A program made the translations under genes and the position numbers. The notes below the pieces were generated by a model. It saw nothing but the letters and a program-made list of their open reading frames with translations. It searched no databases and had not been told where the DNA came from. Shown piece by piece: positions 1-7,995 of a stretch of DNA of 64,000 bases. Origin of the DNA: DASQEH01 sp963765725 (GTDB taxonomy: Bacteria > Actinomycetota > Actinomycetes > Propionibacteriales > Nocardioidaceae); contig CAVXXI010000003.1 of NCBI GenBank assembly GCA_963765725.1, positions 992,001 through 1,056,000 of the forward strand, written 5' to 3'. Every line of letters starts with the position of its first letter. The stretch's first letter is position 1.

Positions 1-5
1 TGAAC

Positions 6-281
6 TTGCTGCAGAAGCCTTCGACGACGGGCGGGATCATCTACCTGACTGTCGTCGCCATGCTGCTGGCCGGTCTCGCAGTGGTGACGCTCGGCGCGTG
101 GCGCAGCGGGGTCGCCTTGATGGGTGCGAGCTTCGGGGTGGCCTTCGTGGCGCGGACCATTCTTCCCGACGACCGGGCCGGCATGCTCAGGGTTCGCCGC
201 CGGGTGGTCGATCTGACGGCGATGGGCATCTGCTGCGTCGGCATGCTGGTACTCGCGGCCGTCATCCCCAACCGGCCGTAG
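6..281 (+). CDS. DUF3017 small membrane protein
   Basis: A 91-residue protein with three hydrophobic stretches (about residues 11-31, 35-50 and 70-87) separated by a basic loop containing RRR. Size and pattern match the actinobacterial DUF3017 family, whose function is unknown to me. In many actinobacteria members lie directly behind folD (methylene-THF dehydrogenase/cyclohydrolase) and close to mdh. The gene begins with TTG at base 6; the window edge prevents checking a ribosome binding site or an upstream start. A folD gene just outside the window would fit the folate chemistry of the following island, but that is inference. Confidence 0.72.
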   Translation: MLQKPSTTGGIIYLTVVAMLLAGLAVVTLGAWRSGVALMGASFGVAFVARTILPDDRAGMLRVRRRVVDLTAMGICCVGMLVLAAVIPNRP

Positions 282-361
282 CCACTGCGTATGTGCACGG
301 TGGTCCTCACCCTCTGCCTGTTCACGGCGGCGCGTCACCACTACAGTGAAAGAGCGGTTGG

Positions 362-375
362 TGCGTCATAAGAAA
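362..375 (+). promoter_or_regulatory. candidate shared operator upstream of the metF-like gene
   Basis: TGCGTCATAAGAAA lies 12-25 bases before the metF-like start. A 13/14 match, TGCGTCATAAGGAA, occurs at 18502-18515 upstream of the dimethylglycine dehydrogenase-like gene, and a looser copy (GCGTCACATG) lies between purU and the second iclR at 10050-10059. All three positions are promoter regions of the same predicted pathway, so a common regulator is plausible. No binding data are available here. Confidence 0.4.
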
Positions 376-386
376 TGAGTTGATCC

Positions 387-1229
387 ATGCGCAACGTGAA
401 ACTCTCTAGCGACGTGGTCAAGGCATCCTTGCGCTCGGCACGCTACGAGGTCCTCCCCACCGCGAAGATCGAGGCGGCCGTGATCGACTCCGTACCCCGC
501 GACATGACGCTGACCGTGACGGCCAGTCCAGCGAAGGGGATCGGGGCGACGCTGGATCTCACCGAGCGACTGATCGGGCACGGCTACCCGGTCGTCCCGC
601 ACCTGGCCGCACGGATGATCTCCGGACCGGCGGAGCTGGAGGTCATCGTCACGCGGCTGAAGGGACTCGGCATCGACGACGTGTTCTGTCCCGCAGGCGA
701 TGCCGACCCCCCTGCTGGTGAGTACACCGGCTCGGTGCCCATGCTGGAGCACCTCACGTCGATGGGGCGGCCGTTCGCGCACGTCGGGATCACGGGGTAC
801 CCCGAGAGCCACCCGGCGATCGAGGACGACATCACGATCCAGTCCATGTGGGACAAGCGCGCCCACGGGACGTACGTCGTCTCCAACCTGTGCTTCGATG
901 CCGCGACGATCCATGCTTGGCTGAAGCGGATGCGCCGACGGGGCATCACCTTGCCGGTGCTGATCGGCCTACCCGGACCCGTCGAGCGGGCGAAGCTGCT
1001 GTCGATGGCGACGAAGATCGGGGTCGGGCAGTCGGTCAAGTTCTTGAGCTCCCACGTCTCCACGTTCGCCCGTATCGCCGCACCGGGCGGGTACAGCCCC
1101 GAACGGTTCCTGCAGAAGTCCGCCGGCTTCCTCGCCGACGAGACCATGAACGTCACCGGGCTGCACATGTTCACGTTCAACCAGGTTGCCGAGACGGAGG
1201 CCTGGCGCCAGCAGCTGCTGACGGCCTGA
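387..1229 (+). CDS. methylenetetrahydrofolate reductase-like protein
   Basis: A 280-residue protein of the MetF TIM-barrel family, near the usual length of about 290. Typical segments include the early TVTASPAKG strand, HLAARM near residue 73, the GDADPP substrate loop near residue 106, and the late HMFTFNQ segment. MetF interconverts 5-methyl-THF and 5,10-methylene-THF. Its place next to a corrinoid/methyl-THF methyltransferase cluster suggests it works in the oxidative direction here, feeding betaine-derived methyl groups into the folate pool. That direction is inferred. The ATG follows a 105-bp gap holding the candidate operator. A biosynthetic MetF for methionine is the alternative role. 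Confidence 0.85.
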   Translation: MRNVKLSSDVVKASLRSARYEVLPTAKIEAAVIDSVPRDMTLTVTASPAKGIGATLDLTERLIGHGYPVVPHLAARMISGPAELEVIVTRLKGLGIDDVFCPAGDADPPAGEYTGSVPMLEHLTSMGRPFAHVGITGYPESHPAIEDDITIQSMWDKRAHGTYVVSNLCFDAATIHAWLKRMRRRGITLPVLIGLPGPVERAKLLSMATKIGVGQSVKFLSSHVSTFARIAAPGGYSPERFLQKSAGFLADETMNVTGLHMFTFNQVAETEAWRQQLLTA

Positions 1230-1237
1230 CGCCCCCG

Positions 1238-1293
1238 CCGACCTGGACGCATTTGCGCCCACTGGACGCTGCATTTGCGCCCGGTCGACGGGA
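1238..1293 (-). repeat. 22-nt repeat array, about 2 units, downstream of DUF1638
   Basis: Read on the minus strand from the DUF1638 stop, two degenerate units carry CGTCGACCGGGCGCAAATG and CGTCCAGTGGGCGCAAATG. They belong to the subtype with a GCGCAAATG tail. The array fills the 66-bp gap between two convergent genes, so it lies behind both stops, but its polarity follows the DUF1638 gene. Confidence 0.7.
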
Positions 1294-1295
1294 GT

Positions 1296-1964
1296 TCAGG
1301 ACGCGACGGTGGCGGCGGCCAGCAGGTCCTCGAGGGCAAGCTCGAGACCGCCATGGCCGACGTCGACGGTCGCCAGCGGCAGCCCGAGGGAAGCGGCCGC
1401 CTGAGCGGCGAGAAGCTCCAGCTCCGGGTCACGTTGCTGCGCCAGCCACACCACCCGGGTGTAGTGGGCGAAGTACGCGTCGCGCAGCTCGGGGTAACGG
1501 TCCAGGCCGAGCTCGACGATGACCGAGCGCCGAAACGACCGCACCAAGAAGTCGGTGAGCACGTAGGTTCCCGGCTGCTCGTCGAAGAACCGCTGCAGCC
1601 GCTCCGGTCCCGCGAAGACGTCGTAGCAGTGCGCACCGGCAAGCCGCGGCATGCCCAGACGGGTACAGACATCGTCGAGTGCGCCGTACGTCCCGCAGTC
1701 GGCGTACGCGACGGCCACCCGGCTGTACCGCGGCTGCAGCTCCCGTGCCAGCGCCTCGACCTGCCCCGCGATGAGCTCGGGCCGGTTGTGAAGCAACGGT
1801 GGCAACGGGTGTACGTCGACCGACCACCCGCGGTCGGCAACGATCGCGCTGCAGTGCTGGGCGAGTGCTCCGCACGCGATCACGGCGACGGCAGCGTCAC
1901 CCCGGGAAGGCAAGCTGCTCGATGAAGCGGTCGTTGAAGTCCGGACGGTCGGAGAGCTCGACAT
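1296..1964 (-). CDS. DUF1638 domain protein
   Basis: Up to 222 residues. The conserved part starts at AVAVIACGALA and includes YADCGTYGALD and AGAHCYDVFAG, typical of DUF1638. This family repeatedly co-occurs with MttB-type methyltransferases and RACo activators, but its biochemical role is unknown. The ATG at 1964 has a strong Shine-Dalgarno (GGAGGAGG, 6-nt spacing) inside the upstream gene, giving an overlap of 68 bases. The first 25 or so residues are low-complexity Ser/Thr, so TTG 1913 or GTG 1883 are alternative starts. The Cys residues in ACGAL, DCG and HCYD could bind a metal or cofactor; that is speculation. Confidence 0.75.
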   Translation of the reverse strand: MSSSPTVRTSTTASSSSLPSRGDAAVAVIACGALAQHCSAIVADRGWSVDVHPLPPLLHNRPELIAGQVEALARELQPRYSRVAVAYADCGTYGALDDVCTRLGMPRLAGAHCYDVFAGPERLQRFFDEQPGTYVLTDFLVRSFRRSVIVELGLDRYPELRDAYFAHYTRVVWLAQQRDPELELLAAQAAASLGLPLATVDVGHGGLELALEDLLAAATVAS

Positions 1965-3843
1965 AGCGCACCTCCTCCAGCAGAGCCTGCGCGCCGTTGC
2001 GCTCCTGGACGCTCAGTAGCGTCATCTTGGCGCCCTCCCCCGCGACGTTGCCCGCGCTCACGATCCGCAGGACCGGAAGTCTCGGCACCAGCCCGATGCG
2101 GACCGCGCTCGCCGGCGACAGGTACGAGCCGAACGAGCCTGCCAGCAGCACCTGCTGTACGTCGCCGGGCTCGACGCCGAGCTCCTCCAGCAGGAGTGAC
2201 CAGCCCGTCGAGATCGCCGCCTTCGCGAACTGGAGCTCGCGAACGTCGCGCTGGCTGAGGTACACCGAGTCCTCGAACGCCTCGCCGGACCGCCACACCA
2301 GCGCGAACACGCGCTCGCCCTTGATCTCTCCCAGCCGGTCGGCGATCCCCGGCCGCAGCTGCCGTGCGGCGTCGTCGGGGACGAACCGGCCGCTGCTGTC
2401 GAGCAGGCCCACCCGTACGAGCTCCGCGACGGCATCCACGAGGCCGGATCCGCACAATCCCTGCGCCGTGACGTCACCGATCACCGAGCACTCGACGTCG
2501 TCGTCGGTCACCTTCACCGTCTCGATCGCGCCCTCGGCGGCGCGCATGCCGCACCGGATGGCGCCGCCCTCGAAGGCGGGTCCAGCCGGGGCCGCGGTCG
2601 ACAGGATGCGCTCGCCGTCGCCCAGGACGATCTCGCAGTTGGTGCCGACGTCGATGAACAGACGCATGCGCTTGTCGCGGTCCATCCCCGACGCGAGCAT
2701 GCCGGCGACGATGTCGCCACCGACGTACGCACCGAGCGCGGGCAGCACGACGGCTCTCGCGCGTGGGTGGACCTTGACACCGAGGTCGCTCGCCAACAGC
2801 TCGGGCAGGGTCGCGCTCGACATGATGAACGGCGCCACGCCCAGCGGCTCCGGATCGATGCCGAGGGCGAGCGCGACCATTGTCGCGTTCCCGGCGACGG
2901 CGATCTCGTACACCTCAGCCGGCTCCACACCCGCCTGCGAGCAGACCTCCCCGGCCAGCTGGTCGAGGGTCGCATGAGCGAGTCCCTGAAGCCGCCCCAG
3001 CGCGTCGGGGTCGAGCATGGTGGCGCTGATGCGGGAGATCACGTCGGCCCCGAACGGCTGCTGCTTGTTGAGCATCGACGCAACCGCTCCCGGTGTGCCG
3101 GTCGACGTGTCGAGCAGCGTCGCGACGACAGTCGTGGTGCCCAGGTCGAACGCGATCGCGTACCGCGAGGCGGTGGTGTCGCCGGGCTCGACGTCGATGA
3201 GGACGTTGTCCACGACCACCGCCGTGACCTTGAAGTCGGACGCTCTGAGCACGGTAGGGAGGCGGCGGAGCGCGTGAATGTCGACGCGCAGCTCGAGGTC
3301 GTCGATCGCCGCCAGCAGCCGCGCCAGGTCGGTCACCTGGTCGGACAAGGTCGGCTCGGTCAGCTCCGCGTACCGCTTCTGGATCGCGGGCCGCAGGATC
3401 ACCTGCCGGCCGACACCGACCGTGGCCGCCTTGGGCCGCGTCATCATCGGCGGTACGTCGACGGAGAGGTCGGATGTCGCCTGAGCCAGACACGCCAGCC
3501 GCCAGCCGGCGGCGAGCTGCTCGGCCGAGAACGACCGGACGTCCAGCCGCGACACGGGCACCTGGCCCTCGGTCACCTGCACCTTGCACTTCTTGCAGGT
3601 CCCGTGGCCGCCGCACGTGGAGTCGATGGCGATGCCGTTCCAGCTCGCCGCGTCGAAGACGCTCACTCCCGGCGGGACCTTCACCTCGCGGTCGGCCGGG
3701 GTGAACCGCAGCCGTACCCGGCCGGTGCCGTCGTGCGCGGCGCCGGACAGCCTGCCGGGGTCGGCCGGACGGACGATCAGCCCCTCCCGGCGCAGCTCGT
3801 CGGGCGAGGCGCGCTCCTCCTCGTCGTCGAGGCCGAGGCTCAT
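1897..3843 (-). CDS. RACo-like reductive activator of corrinoid protein (2Fe-2S + ASKHA ATPase)
   Basis: A 648-residue two-part protein. Residues about 42-125 form a plant-type [2Fe-2S] ferredoxin domain with Cys77, Cys83 and Cys86 (CX5CX2C) and a distal Cys118. The rest is the ASKHA ATPase region found in RACo proteins, including the phosphate loop AFDLGTTTVVATLLD and the motifs IDVGTNCEIVLG and GLCGSGLVD. RACo proteins use ATP to drive reduction of inactive Co(II) corrinoid to Co(I). The start at 3843 forms an ATGA overlap with the upstream methyltransferase, which argues against the longer frame reaching 3972. The cluster implies that the partner is the corrinoid protein at 4819-5484. The physiological electron donor is not evident in the window. 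Confidence 0.85.
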   Translation of the reverse strand: MSLGLDDEEERASPDELRREGLIVRPADPGRLSGAAHDGTGRVRLRFTPADREVKVPPGVSVFDAASWNGIAIDSTCGGHGTCKKCKVQVTEGQVPVSRLDVRSFSAEQLAAGWRLACLAQATSDLSVDVPPMMTRPKAATVGVGRQVILRPAIQKRYAELTEPTLSDQVTDLARLLAAIDDLELRVDIHALRRLPTVLRASDFKVTAVVVDNVLIDVEPGDTTASRYAIAFDLGTTTVVATLLDTSTGTPGAVASMLNKQQPFGADVISRISATMLDPDALGRLQGLAHATLDQLAGEVCSQAGVEPAEVYEIAVAGNATMVALALGIDPEPLGVAPFIMSSATLPELLASDLGVKVHPRARAVVLPALGAYVGGDIVAGMLASGMDRDKRMRLFIDVGTNCEIVLGDGERILSTAAPAGPAFEGGAIRCGMRAAEGAIETVKVTDDDVECSVIGDVTAQGLCGSGLVDAVAELVRVGLLDSSGRFVPDDAARQLRPGIADRLGEIKGERVFALVWRSGEAFEDSVYLSQRDVRELQFAKAAISTGWSLLLEELGVEPGDVQQVLLAGSFGSYLSPASAVRIGLVPRLPVLRIVSAGNVAGEGAKMTLLSVQERNGAQALLEEVRYVELSDRPDFNDRFIEQLAFPG

Positions 3844-4778
3844 GTCGCGGCAACCGCCTGTGGGGACGTCGGGGCCGACCCGGAGCCGTCGGCGGCTGCC
3901 GCAGCAGTCTGCGCGGCAGCCTTGTCGGCGGCCTGACGGGCCCGGTATGCGGCGATCCAGGCGGATCCCCACTCGTCGTGGCCGAGCAGCAGGTCGGCGG
4001 CCTTGACCGCCTCGACGATCTGCGGCGTACGGGTGTCCATGATCGCGCTGGTGAGACCGACGGTCATGGCCATCGGCAGGAACGTCGCGTTGATGGTGTG
4101 CCGGCCCGGCATCCCGAAGGAGACGTTGGAGGCGCCCAGCGTCATGTTGAGGCCGAACTCGTCGCGGATGCGCTGGATCGTGTCGTACGCGGTCTTGACG
4201 ATCGTCGGGTCGGCGCCGATCGGCATTGCCAGCGGGTCGATCACGATGTCCTCCGGCGCGAGCCCATATGTGCCGACCGCCGTCTCGAGGATCTTCCGGG
4301 TCAGGACGAGGCGCTTGTCGGCCTCCATCGGGATCTCGTCGTGGTCGTTGGGCAGCGCGATCACGGCCGCACCGTAGCGCTTGACCAGCGGCAGGATCTC
4401 GGCCATCCGGTCGTCCTCGGCCGTGACCGAGTTCACCAGGGCGCGGCCCTGGTACACCGACAGTCCGGCCTCGAGCGCCTCCACCACCGACGAGTCGATA
4501 CAGATCGGCAGGTCGGTGAGGGTCTGCACCAGCTGGATCGCCTTCTTCAGCAGCGCCGGCTCGTCGGTGAGCGGAACCCCCATGTTGATGTCGAGTACGT
4601 CGGCCCCGCCTGCGACCTGCGCGGCGACGTCACGCTCGATCGCGGACAGGTCGCCGGCCCGCAGCTGCTCTTGGAAGATCCGCCGTCCGGTGGGGTTGAT
4701 GCGCTCCCCGATCAGGCGGAACGGCTGGTCGTCGCCGATCACGACTTCCTTGGTGGCGGAGCTCAAAACGGTGTGCAT
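3840..4778 (-). CDS. methyltetrahydrofolate:corrinoid methyltransferase (MtgA/MtrH-like)
   Basis: A 312-residue protein with a pterin-binding TIM barrel of the dihydropteroate synthase superfamily: GERINPTGR near residue 25, DINMG near 65, the CIDSS strand near 93, and the later GASNVSFGMPGR motif. In betaine demethylation systems this type moves the methyl group from methyl-Co(III) corrinoid to tetrahydrofolate. The C-terminal 40 residues are Ala-rich and probably disordered. It is the second gene of a translationally coupled minus-strand run (corrinoid protein, this enzyme, RACo, DUF1638). A role in acetogenesis is unlikely because no CO dehydrogenase genes are visible. Confidence 0.87.
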   Translation of the reverse strand: MHTVLSSATKEVVIGDDQPFRLIGERINPTGRRIFQEQLRAGDLSAIERDVAAQVAGGADVLDINMGVPLTDEPALLKKAIQLVQTLTDLPICIDSSVVEALEAGLSVYQGRALVNSVTAEDDRMAEILPLVKRYGAAVIALPNDHDEIPMEADKRLVLTRKILETAVGTYGLAPEDIVIDPLAMPIGADPTIVKTAYDTIQRIRDEFGLNMTLGASNVSFGMPGRHTINATFLPMAMTVGLTSAIMDTRTPQIVEAVKAADLLLGHDEWGSAWIAAYRARQAADKAAAQTAAAAADGSGSAPTSPQAVAAT

Positions 4779-4818
4779 GGGTCGCTTTCGTGAGAGGAGG
4801 TGGGTCGGTGCGGTGAGG

Positions 4819-5484
4819 TCAGACCGCCGCGAGGGCGCGCTTCTTCTGGATGAGGTCCTTGGCCTTCTTCACGGTCTGCGACGCGTCGGCGGCGTACGCG
4901 TCGGCGCCGACCGCATCGGCATACTCCTGGGTGACGGGAGCACCGCCCACCATGACGACCACCTTGTCGCGGATACCGGCCTTCTCGAGGGCGTTGATGT
5001 TCGCCTTGAACATCGGCATCGTCGTCGTCAAGAAGGCCGAGAAGCCGACGATGTCGGGCTTGTACTCGTTGATGGCTTCCACGAACTTCTCCGGCGGCAC
5101 CTGCACACCGAGGTCGATCACGTGGAACCCGGCACCCTCGAGCATGATGTTGACGAGGTTCTTGCCGATGTCGTGCACGTCGCCCTTGACCGTTCCCATC
5201 ACGAACGTGCCGACGGTCTCGACACCCGTCTCGGCGAGGAGCGGTCGCAGCAGGTCGAGGGCGCCGCTCATGGCACGCCCCGCGATCAGCATCTCCGGGA
5301 CGAAGAAGTCGCCCCTCTCGAAGCGGGCACCGACCTCCTCCAGCGACGGGATGAGTGCGTCGAAGAGCAGGGTCTCCGGCGTGAGGCCCTCGTCGAGCCC
5401 TTGCTGGGTGAGCGCCAGAACAGCGGGCGCATTGCCGACAAGGGTCTCGTCGTACAGGGTCTTGAGGAGCTCCTCGGGTGTCAT
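4819..5484 (-). CDS. corrinoid (cobalamin-binding) protein, MtgC/MttC-like
   Basis: A 221-residue methyltransferase corrinoid protein. Residues about 1-88 form the helical cap domain, and residues 90-215 form the B12-binding Rossmann domain. It has GDVHDIGKNLV with the lower axial ligand His104, followed by VGFSAFLTTTM and VMVGGAPVT. It would accept a methyl group from the MttB-family protein and pass it to the pterin-binding methyltransferase downstream. The ATG at 5484 overlaps the stop of the upstream iclR gene (ATGA), so the module is co-transcribed with its likely regulator. The longer open frame reaching 6294 is only a shadow of iclR. Confidence 0.9.
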   Translation of the reverse strand: MTPEELLKTLYDETLVGNAPAVLALTQQGLDEGLTPETLLFDALIPSLEEVGARFERGDFFVPEMLIAGRAMSGALDLLRPLLAETGVETVGTFVMGTVKGDVHDIGKNLVNIMLEGAGFHVIDLGVQVPPEKFVEAINEYKPDIVGFSAFLTTTMPMFKANINALEKAGIRDKVVVMVGGAPVTQEYADAVGADAYAADASQTVKKAKDLIQKKRALAAV

Positions 5485-6251
5485 GCGGCGCCATCCTTTC
5501 GATTCTGATAACCCAAGACGCCGGACAGCGCCTTGGCCTGAGAGGTGAGCAGCGCCCCGAGCTGCGGCAGCTGGGAGTGGACCCGGTCGCTGGGTCCGGA
5601 GACCCCGACGGCCGCGACGACGTCGCCAGTCGCGTCGAGAACAGGTGCGGCGACCGCGTCGAGGCCGATCTCGAGCTCTCCGAGGGCCTCGGCATACCCC
5701 TGCGCACGGTAGCGGTCGAGCTGCGCGCGCAGTGCGTCGAGACTCGTGACCGTGTGGCGGGTGAGGCGCTCCATCGGCTCGCTGGGAAGCGGCAGCACGC
5801 CCGCCGCGAAGAAGACCTTGCCGAGCGCCGAGCAGTGGGGCGGTACGTCGACGTCGACCCAGTTCGTGGTGCCGAGCAGGTAGGTGGCGTCGACCTGGGC
5901 GATCTGGACGACGGCGTTGCCGCGCGCGACTGCCAGGTTGACCGTCTCGCCGGTGGCGACGCCGAGCTGCTCCAGCGTCGGACGGGCCAGCCGGATCAGC
6001 TCGTCGTACGGCTCGCGACGGCTGGCGTACAGGGCGAAGAGCGGTCCGGCGGCATACCCGCCCGAGTCGTCGCGGTGGACGAGCCGGTGCCGCTCCAGCG
6101 CCTGCAGCAGCCGAGACGCCGTCGACTTGGCCAGGCCGGTGTGAAGGACCAGCTCGCCGAACCCCGGTGGCTCGTCGGCCAGTACGACACGCGACAGCAG
6201 CTCGGCTGCGCGGTCGATGGCCTGCGTGCCGGTCGTGGTCAACTGGTGCAC
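5481..6251 (-). CDS. IclR family transcriptional regulator 1
   Basis: A 256-residue protein with an N-terminal winged helix-turn-helix (LVLHTGLAKSTASRLLQAL, about residues 33-51) and a C-terminal IclR effector domain (GETVNLAVARGN, HCSALGKVFFA, ALGELEIGLDAVAAPV). It is first in the minus-strand corrinoid operon and divergent from the mttB-like gene, with a 150-bp shared promoter holding a palindromic IclR-type box at 6316-6337. It therefore probably controls both the operon and mttB. The ligand is inferred to be a quaternary amine or a product of one. Confidence 0.9.
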   Translation of the reverse strand: MHQLTTTGTQAIDRAAELLSRVVLADEPPGFGELVLHTGLAKSTASRLLQALERHRLVHRDDSGGYAAGPLFALYASRREPYDELIRLARPTLEQLGVATGETVNLAVARGNAVVQIAQVDATYLLGTTNWVDVDVPPHCSALGKVFFAAGVLPLPSEPMERLTRHTVTSLDALRAQLDRYRAQGYAEALGELEIGLDAVAAPVLDATGDVVAAVGVSGPSDRVHSQLPQLGALLTSQAKALSGVLGYQNRKDGAA

Positions 6252-6315
6252 CTCGGGTCGTCAGTGGTGGTGGCTGTCGTCTTGGTCTTCCCACGGTACA
6301 TCACCATGCACCACA

Positions 6316-6337
6316 ATATGGAACTGCTGTTCCACAT
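6316..6337. promoter_or_regulatory. IclR-type operator palindrome
   Basis: TGGAAC-TGCT-GTTCCA at 6319-6334 is a perfect 6-bp inverted repeat with a 4-nt spacer. It extends to 9-bp arms with one mismatch (ATATGGAAC and GTTCCACAT). It resembles the classical IclR box and sits in the divergent promoter between an iclR gene and its presumed target. It lies about 65 bases upstream of the mttB start and about 65 bases from the iclR start. Confidence 0.7.
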
Positions 6338-6401
6338 GATGACGGATAGGGTAGGGCGAGCACGTCGCCTCGCGCGACACCCCGTCGAGCTTGGAGGCCC
6401 G

Positions 6402-7841
6402 ATGTTCCAGAACACAATGCCCCGCTACGAGATCTTGTCGGCCGACGCGATGGACAAGCTCGACCAGGGGTGGCGACGGCTCGTCACCGAGATCGGTGTC
6501 GAGTTCATGTCGCAGCGCGCGCTCGACCTGTTCCGTGAGGCGGGGCAGCGGGTCGAGGACAACACCGTCTTCTTCGACCCGGAGTTCATCTTGGCGCAGG
6601 TCGCGAAGGCGCCTCGCGAGTTCGACGTGCATGCGCGCAACCCCGCTCACACAGTGCATATCGGGGGCGACTCGATGGCGTTCGGCGCCGTGTACGGACC
6701 GCCGTTCGTCCGCGAGGGCGACGTCCGCCGCGACGCCACGATGGAGGACTTCCGCAACTTCTCCAGGCTCGCGCAGTCGTTCGACGCGCTGGACTCGGCG
6801 GGAGGCGTGGTCTGCGAGCCCAACGACACCCCGCTCGACTCGCGGCACCTCGACATGACCTACGCACTGCAGACGCTGACCGACAAGATCTACATGGGCA
6901 ATGTCGTGTCCGGCCCCAACGCCGTCGACACCATCGCCATGGGATCCATCCTCTTCGGCGGCAGGGACGTCATCGAGGAGAAGCCCGTCTCCATCTCGCT
7001 GATCAACTGCAACTCGCCGCTGAGGTGGGACGACCGCATGCTCGACGCACAGTTCGAGTACAGCGCCGCCAACCAGCCGGTCGTGTTGACCCCGTTCATC
7101 TTGCTGGGGGCCATGTCCCCGGTGACGATCCCGGCGGCGCTCGTGCAGCAGATCGCCGAGGCGCTGACCGGGATCGCGCTGAGCCAGCTCATCAGGCCCG
7201 GCTGCCCGGTCATCTTCGGGTCGTTCATGTCCAACATCGACATGCAGTCCGGCTCGCCGTCGTTCGGTACGCCCGAGTCGGCGATCGGCCTGTTCTGCAC
7301 CGGTCAGATCGCCCGGCACTTCGGGCTGCCGTTCCGTTCCGGCGGCGGGCTGACGTCGAGCCAGGTAGCCGACGCGCAGGCCGGCTACGAGGCGGCGATG
7401 ACGATGATCCCGACGTTCCTCGCGGGCACCAACTGGGTCATGCACTCGGCCGGCTGGCTCGAGGGTGGGCTGGTCGCCGGCTTCGAGAAGTTCATCGTCG
7501 ACATCGAGCTGCTGCAGATGCTGAAGGTGGAGTTCACGCCGCTGGAGATCGACGAGTCGACGCTCGCGTTCGACGCCCACCAGGAGGTCGGCCACGGCGG
7601 TCACTTCCTGGGGGCGATGCACACCATGGAGCGGTTCCGCACGTGCTTCTACCGGCCGCTGCTGTCCTCGTCGGAGAACTACGAGCGCTGGACGCGCCTG
7701 GGAGGCAACGACACGTCGGCGCGGGCGACGAAGATCTACAAGGCGACGCTCGAGGCGTACGAGCCGCCTCCCCTGGACGACGCGATCCGGGCCGAGCTCG
7801 AGGAGTACGTCACGCGACGTCGCGCCGAGCTCGGCGACTGA
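6402..7841 (+). CDS. MttB-family (trimethylamine methyltransferase family) quaternary-amine methyltransferase
   Basis: A 479-residue protein of the MttB superfamily, close to the usual 480-510. Its TIM-barrel segments include EIGVEFMSQRALDLFREAG near residue 25, FGAVYGPPFVREGD near 100, and RSGGGLTSSQVADAQAGYE near 315. There is no in-frame TAG codon, so it belongs to the non-pyrrolysine branch, which includes glycine betaine methyltransferase MtgB. It would transfer one betaine methyl group to the corrinoid protein, leaving dimethylglycine. The ATG at 6402 has TTGGAGG with good spacing; the open frame upstream of it lies in divergent regulator DNA. Proline betaine, carnitine or another betaine is the main alternative substrate. 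Confidence 0.85.
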   Translation: MFQNTMPRYEILSADAMDKLDQGWRRLVTEIGVEFMSQRALDLFREAGQRVEDNTVFFDPEFILAQVAKAPREFDVHARNPAHTVHIGGDSMAFGAVYGPPFVREGDVRRDATMEDFRNFSRLAQSFDALDSAGGVVCEPNDTPLDSRHLDMTYALQTLTDKIYMGNVVSGPNAVDTIAMGSILFGGRDVIEEKPVSISLINCNSPLRWDDRMLDAQFEYSAANQPVVLTPFILLGAMSPVTIPAALVQQIAEALTGIALSQLIRPGCPVIFGSFMSNIDMQSGSPSFGTPESAIGLFCTGQIARHFGLPFRSGGGLTSSQVADAQAGYEAAMTMIPTFLAGTNWVMHSAGWLEGGLVAGFEKFIVDIELLQMLKVEFTPLEIDESTLAFDAHQEVGHGGHFLGAMHTMERFRTCFYRPLLSSSENYERWTRLGGNDTSARATKIYKATLEAYEPPPLDDAIRAELEEYVTRRRAELGD

Positions 7842-7842
7842 C

Positions 7843-7966
7843 CGTCGAGGGGTCAGGTTCTTCCCGTCGAGGGGTCAGGTTCTTCCCGTCGAGGAGTCAG
7901 GTTCTTCCCGTCGAGGAGTCAAGTCCTTCCCGTCGAGGAGTCAAGTCCTTCCCGTCGAGGGTCGCC
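7843..7966 (+). repeat. 22-nt repeat array, 5-6 units, downstream of mttB
   Basis: Units with the form CGTCGAGGGGTCAGGTTCTT plus CC start at 7843, 7865, 7887, 7909 and 7931, a strict 22-nt period, followed by a degraded unit. The first unit begins one base after the mttB stop codon. This is the subtype with a TCAGGT/TCAAGT tail, in the same direction as mttB, in the gap between convergent genes. Confidence 0.9.
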
Positions 7967-7995
7967 CCTGAACGACCGCCTGCAATTGTCGACGG

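Noticed and set aside
5478..6401. N-terminal extension of the MttB-family protein by 308 codons.
   Set aside because: This stretch is antisense to iclR1 and its promoter. ATG 6402 has a good ribosome binding site and starts the conserved family sequence.
6402..7841. Pyrrolysine-containing trimethylamine methyltransferase.
   Set aside because: No in-frame TAG codon interrupts the gene, and no pyl genes are visible in the window.
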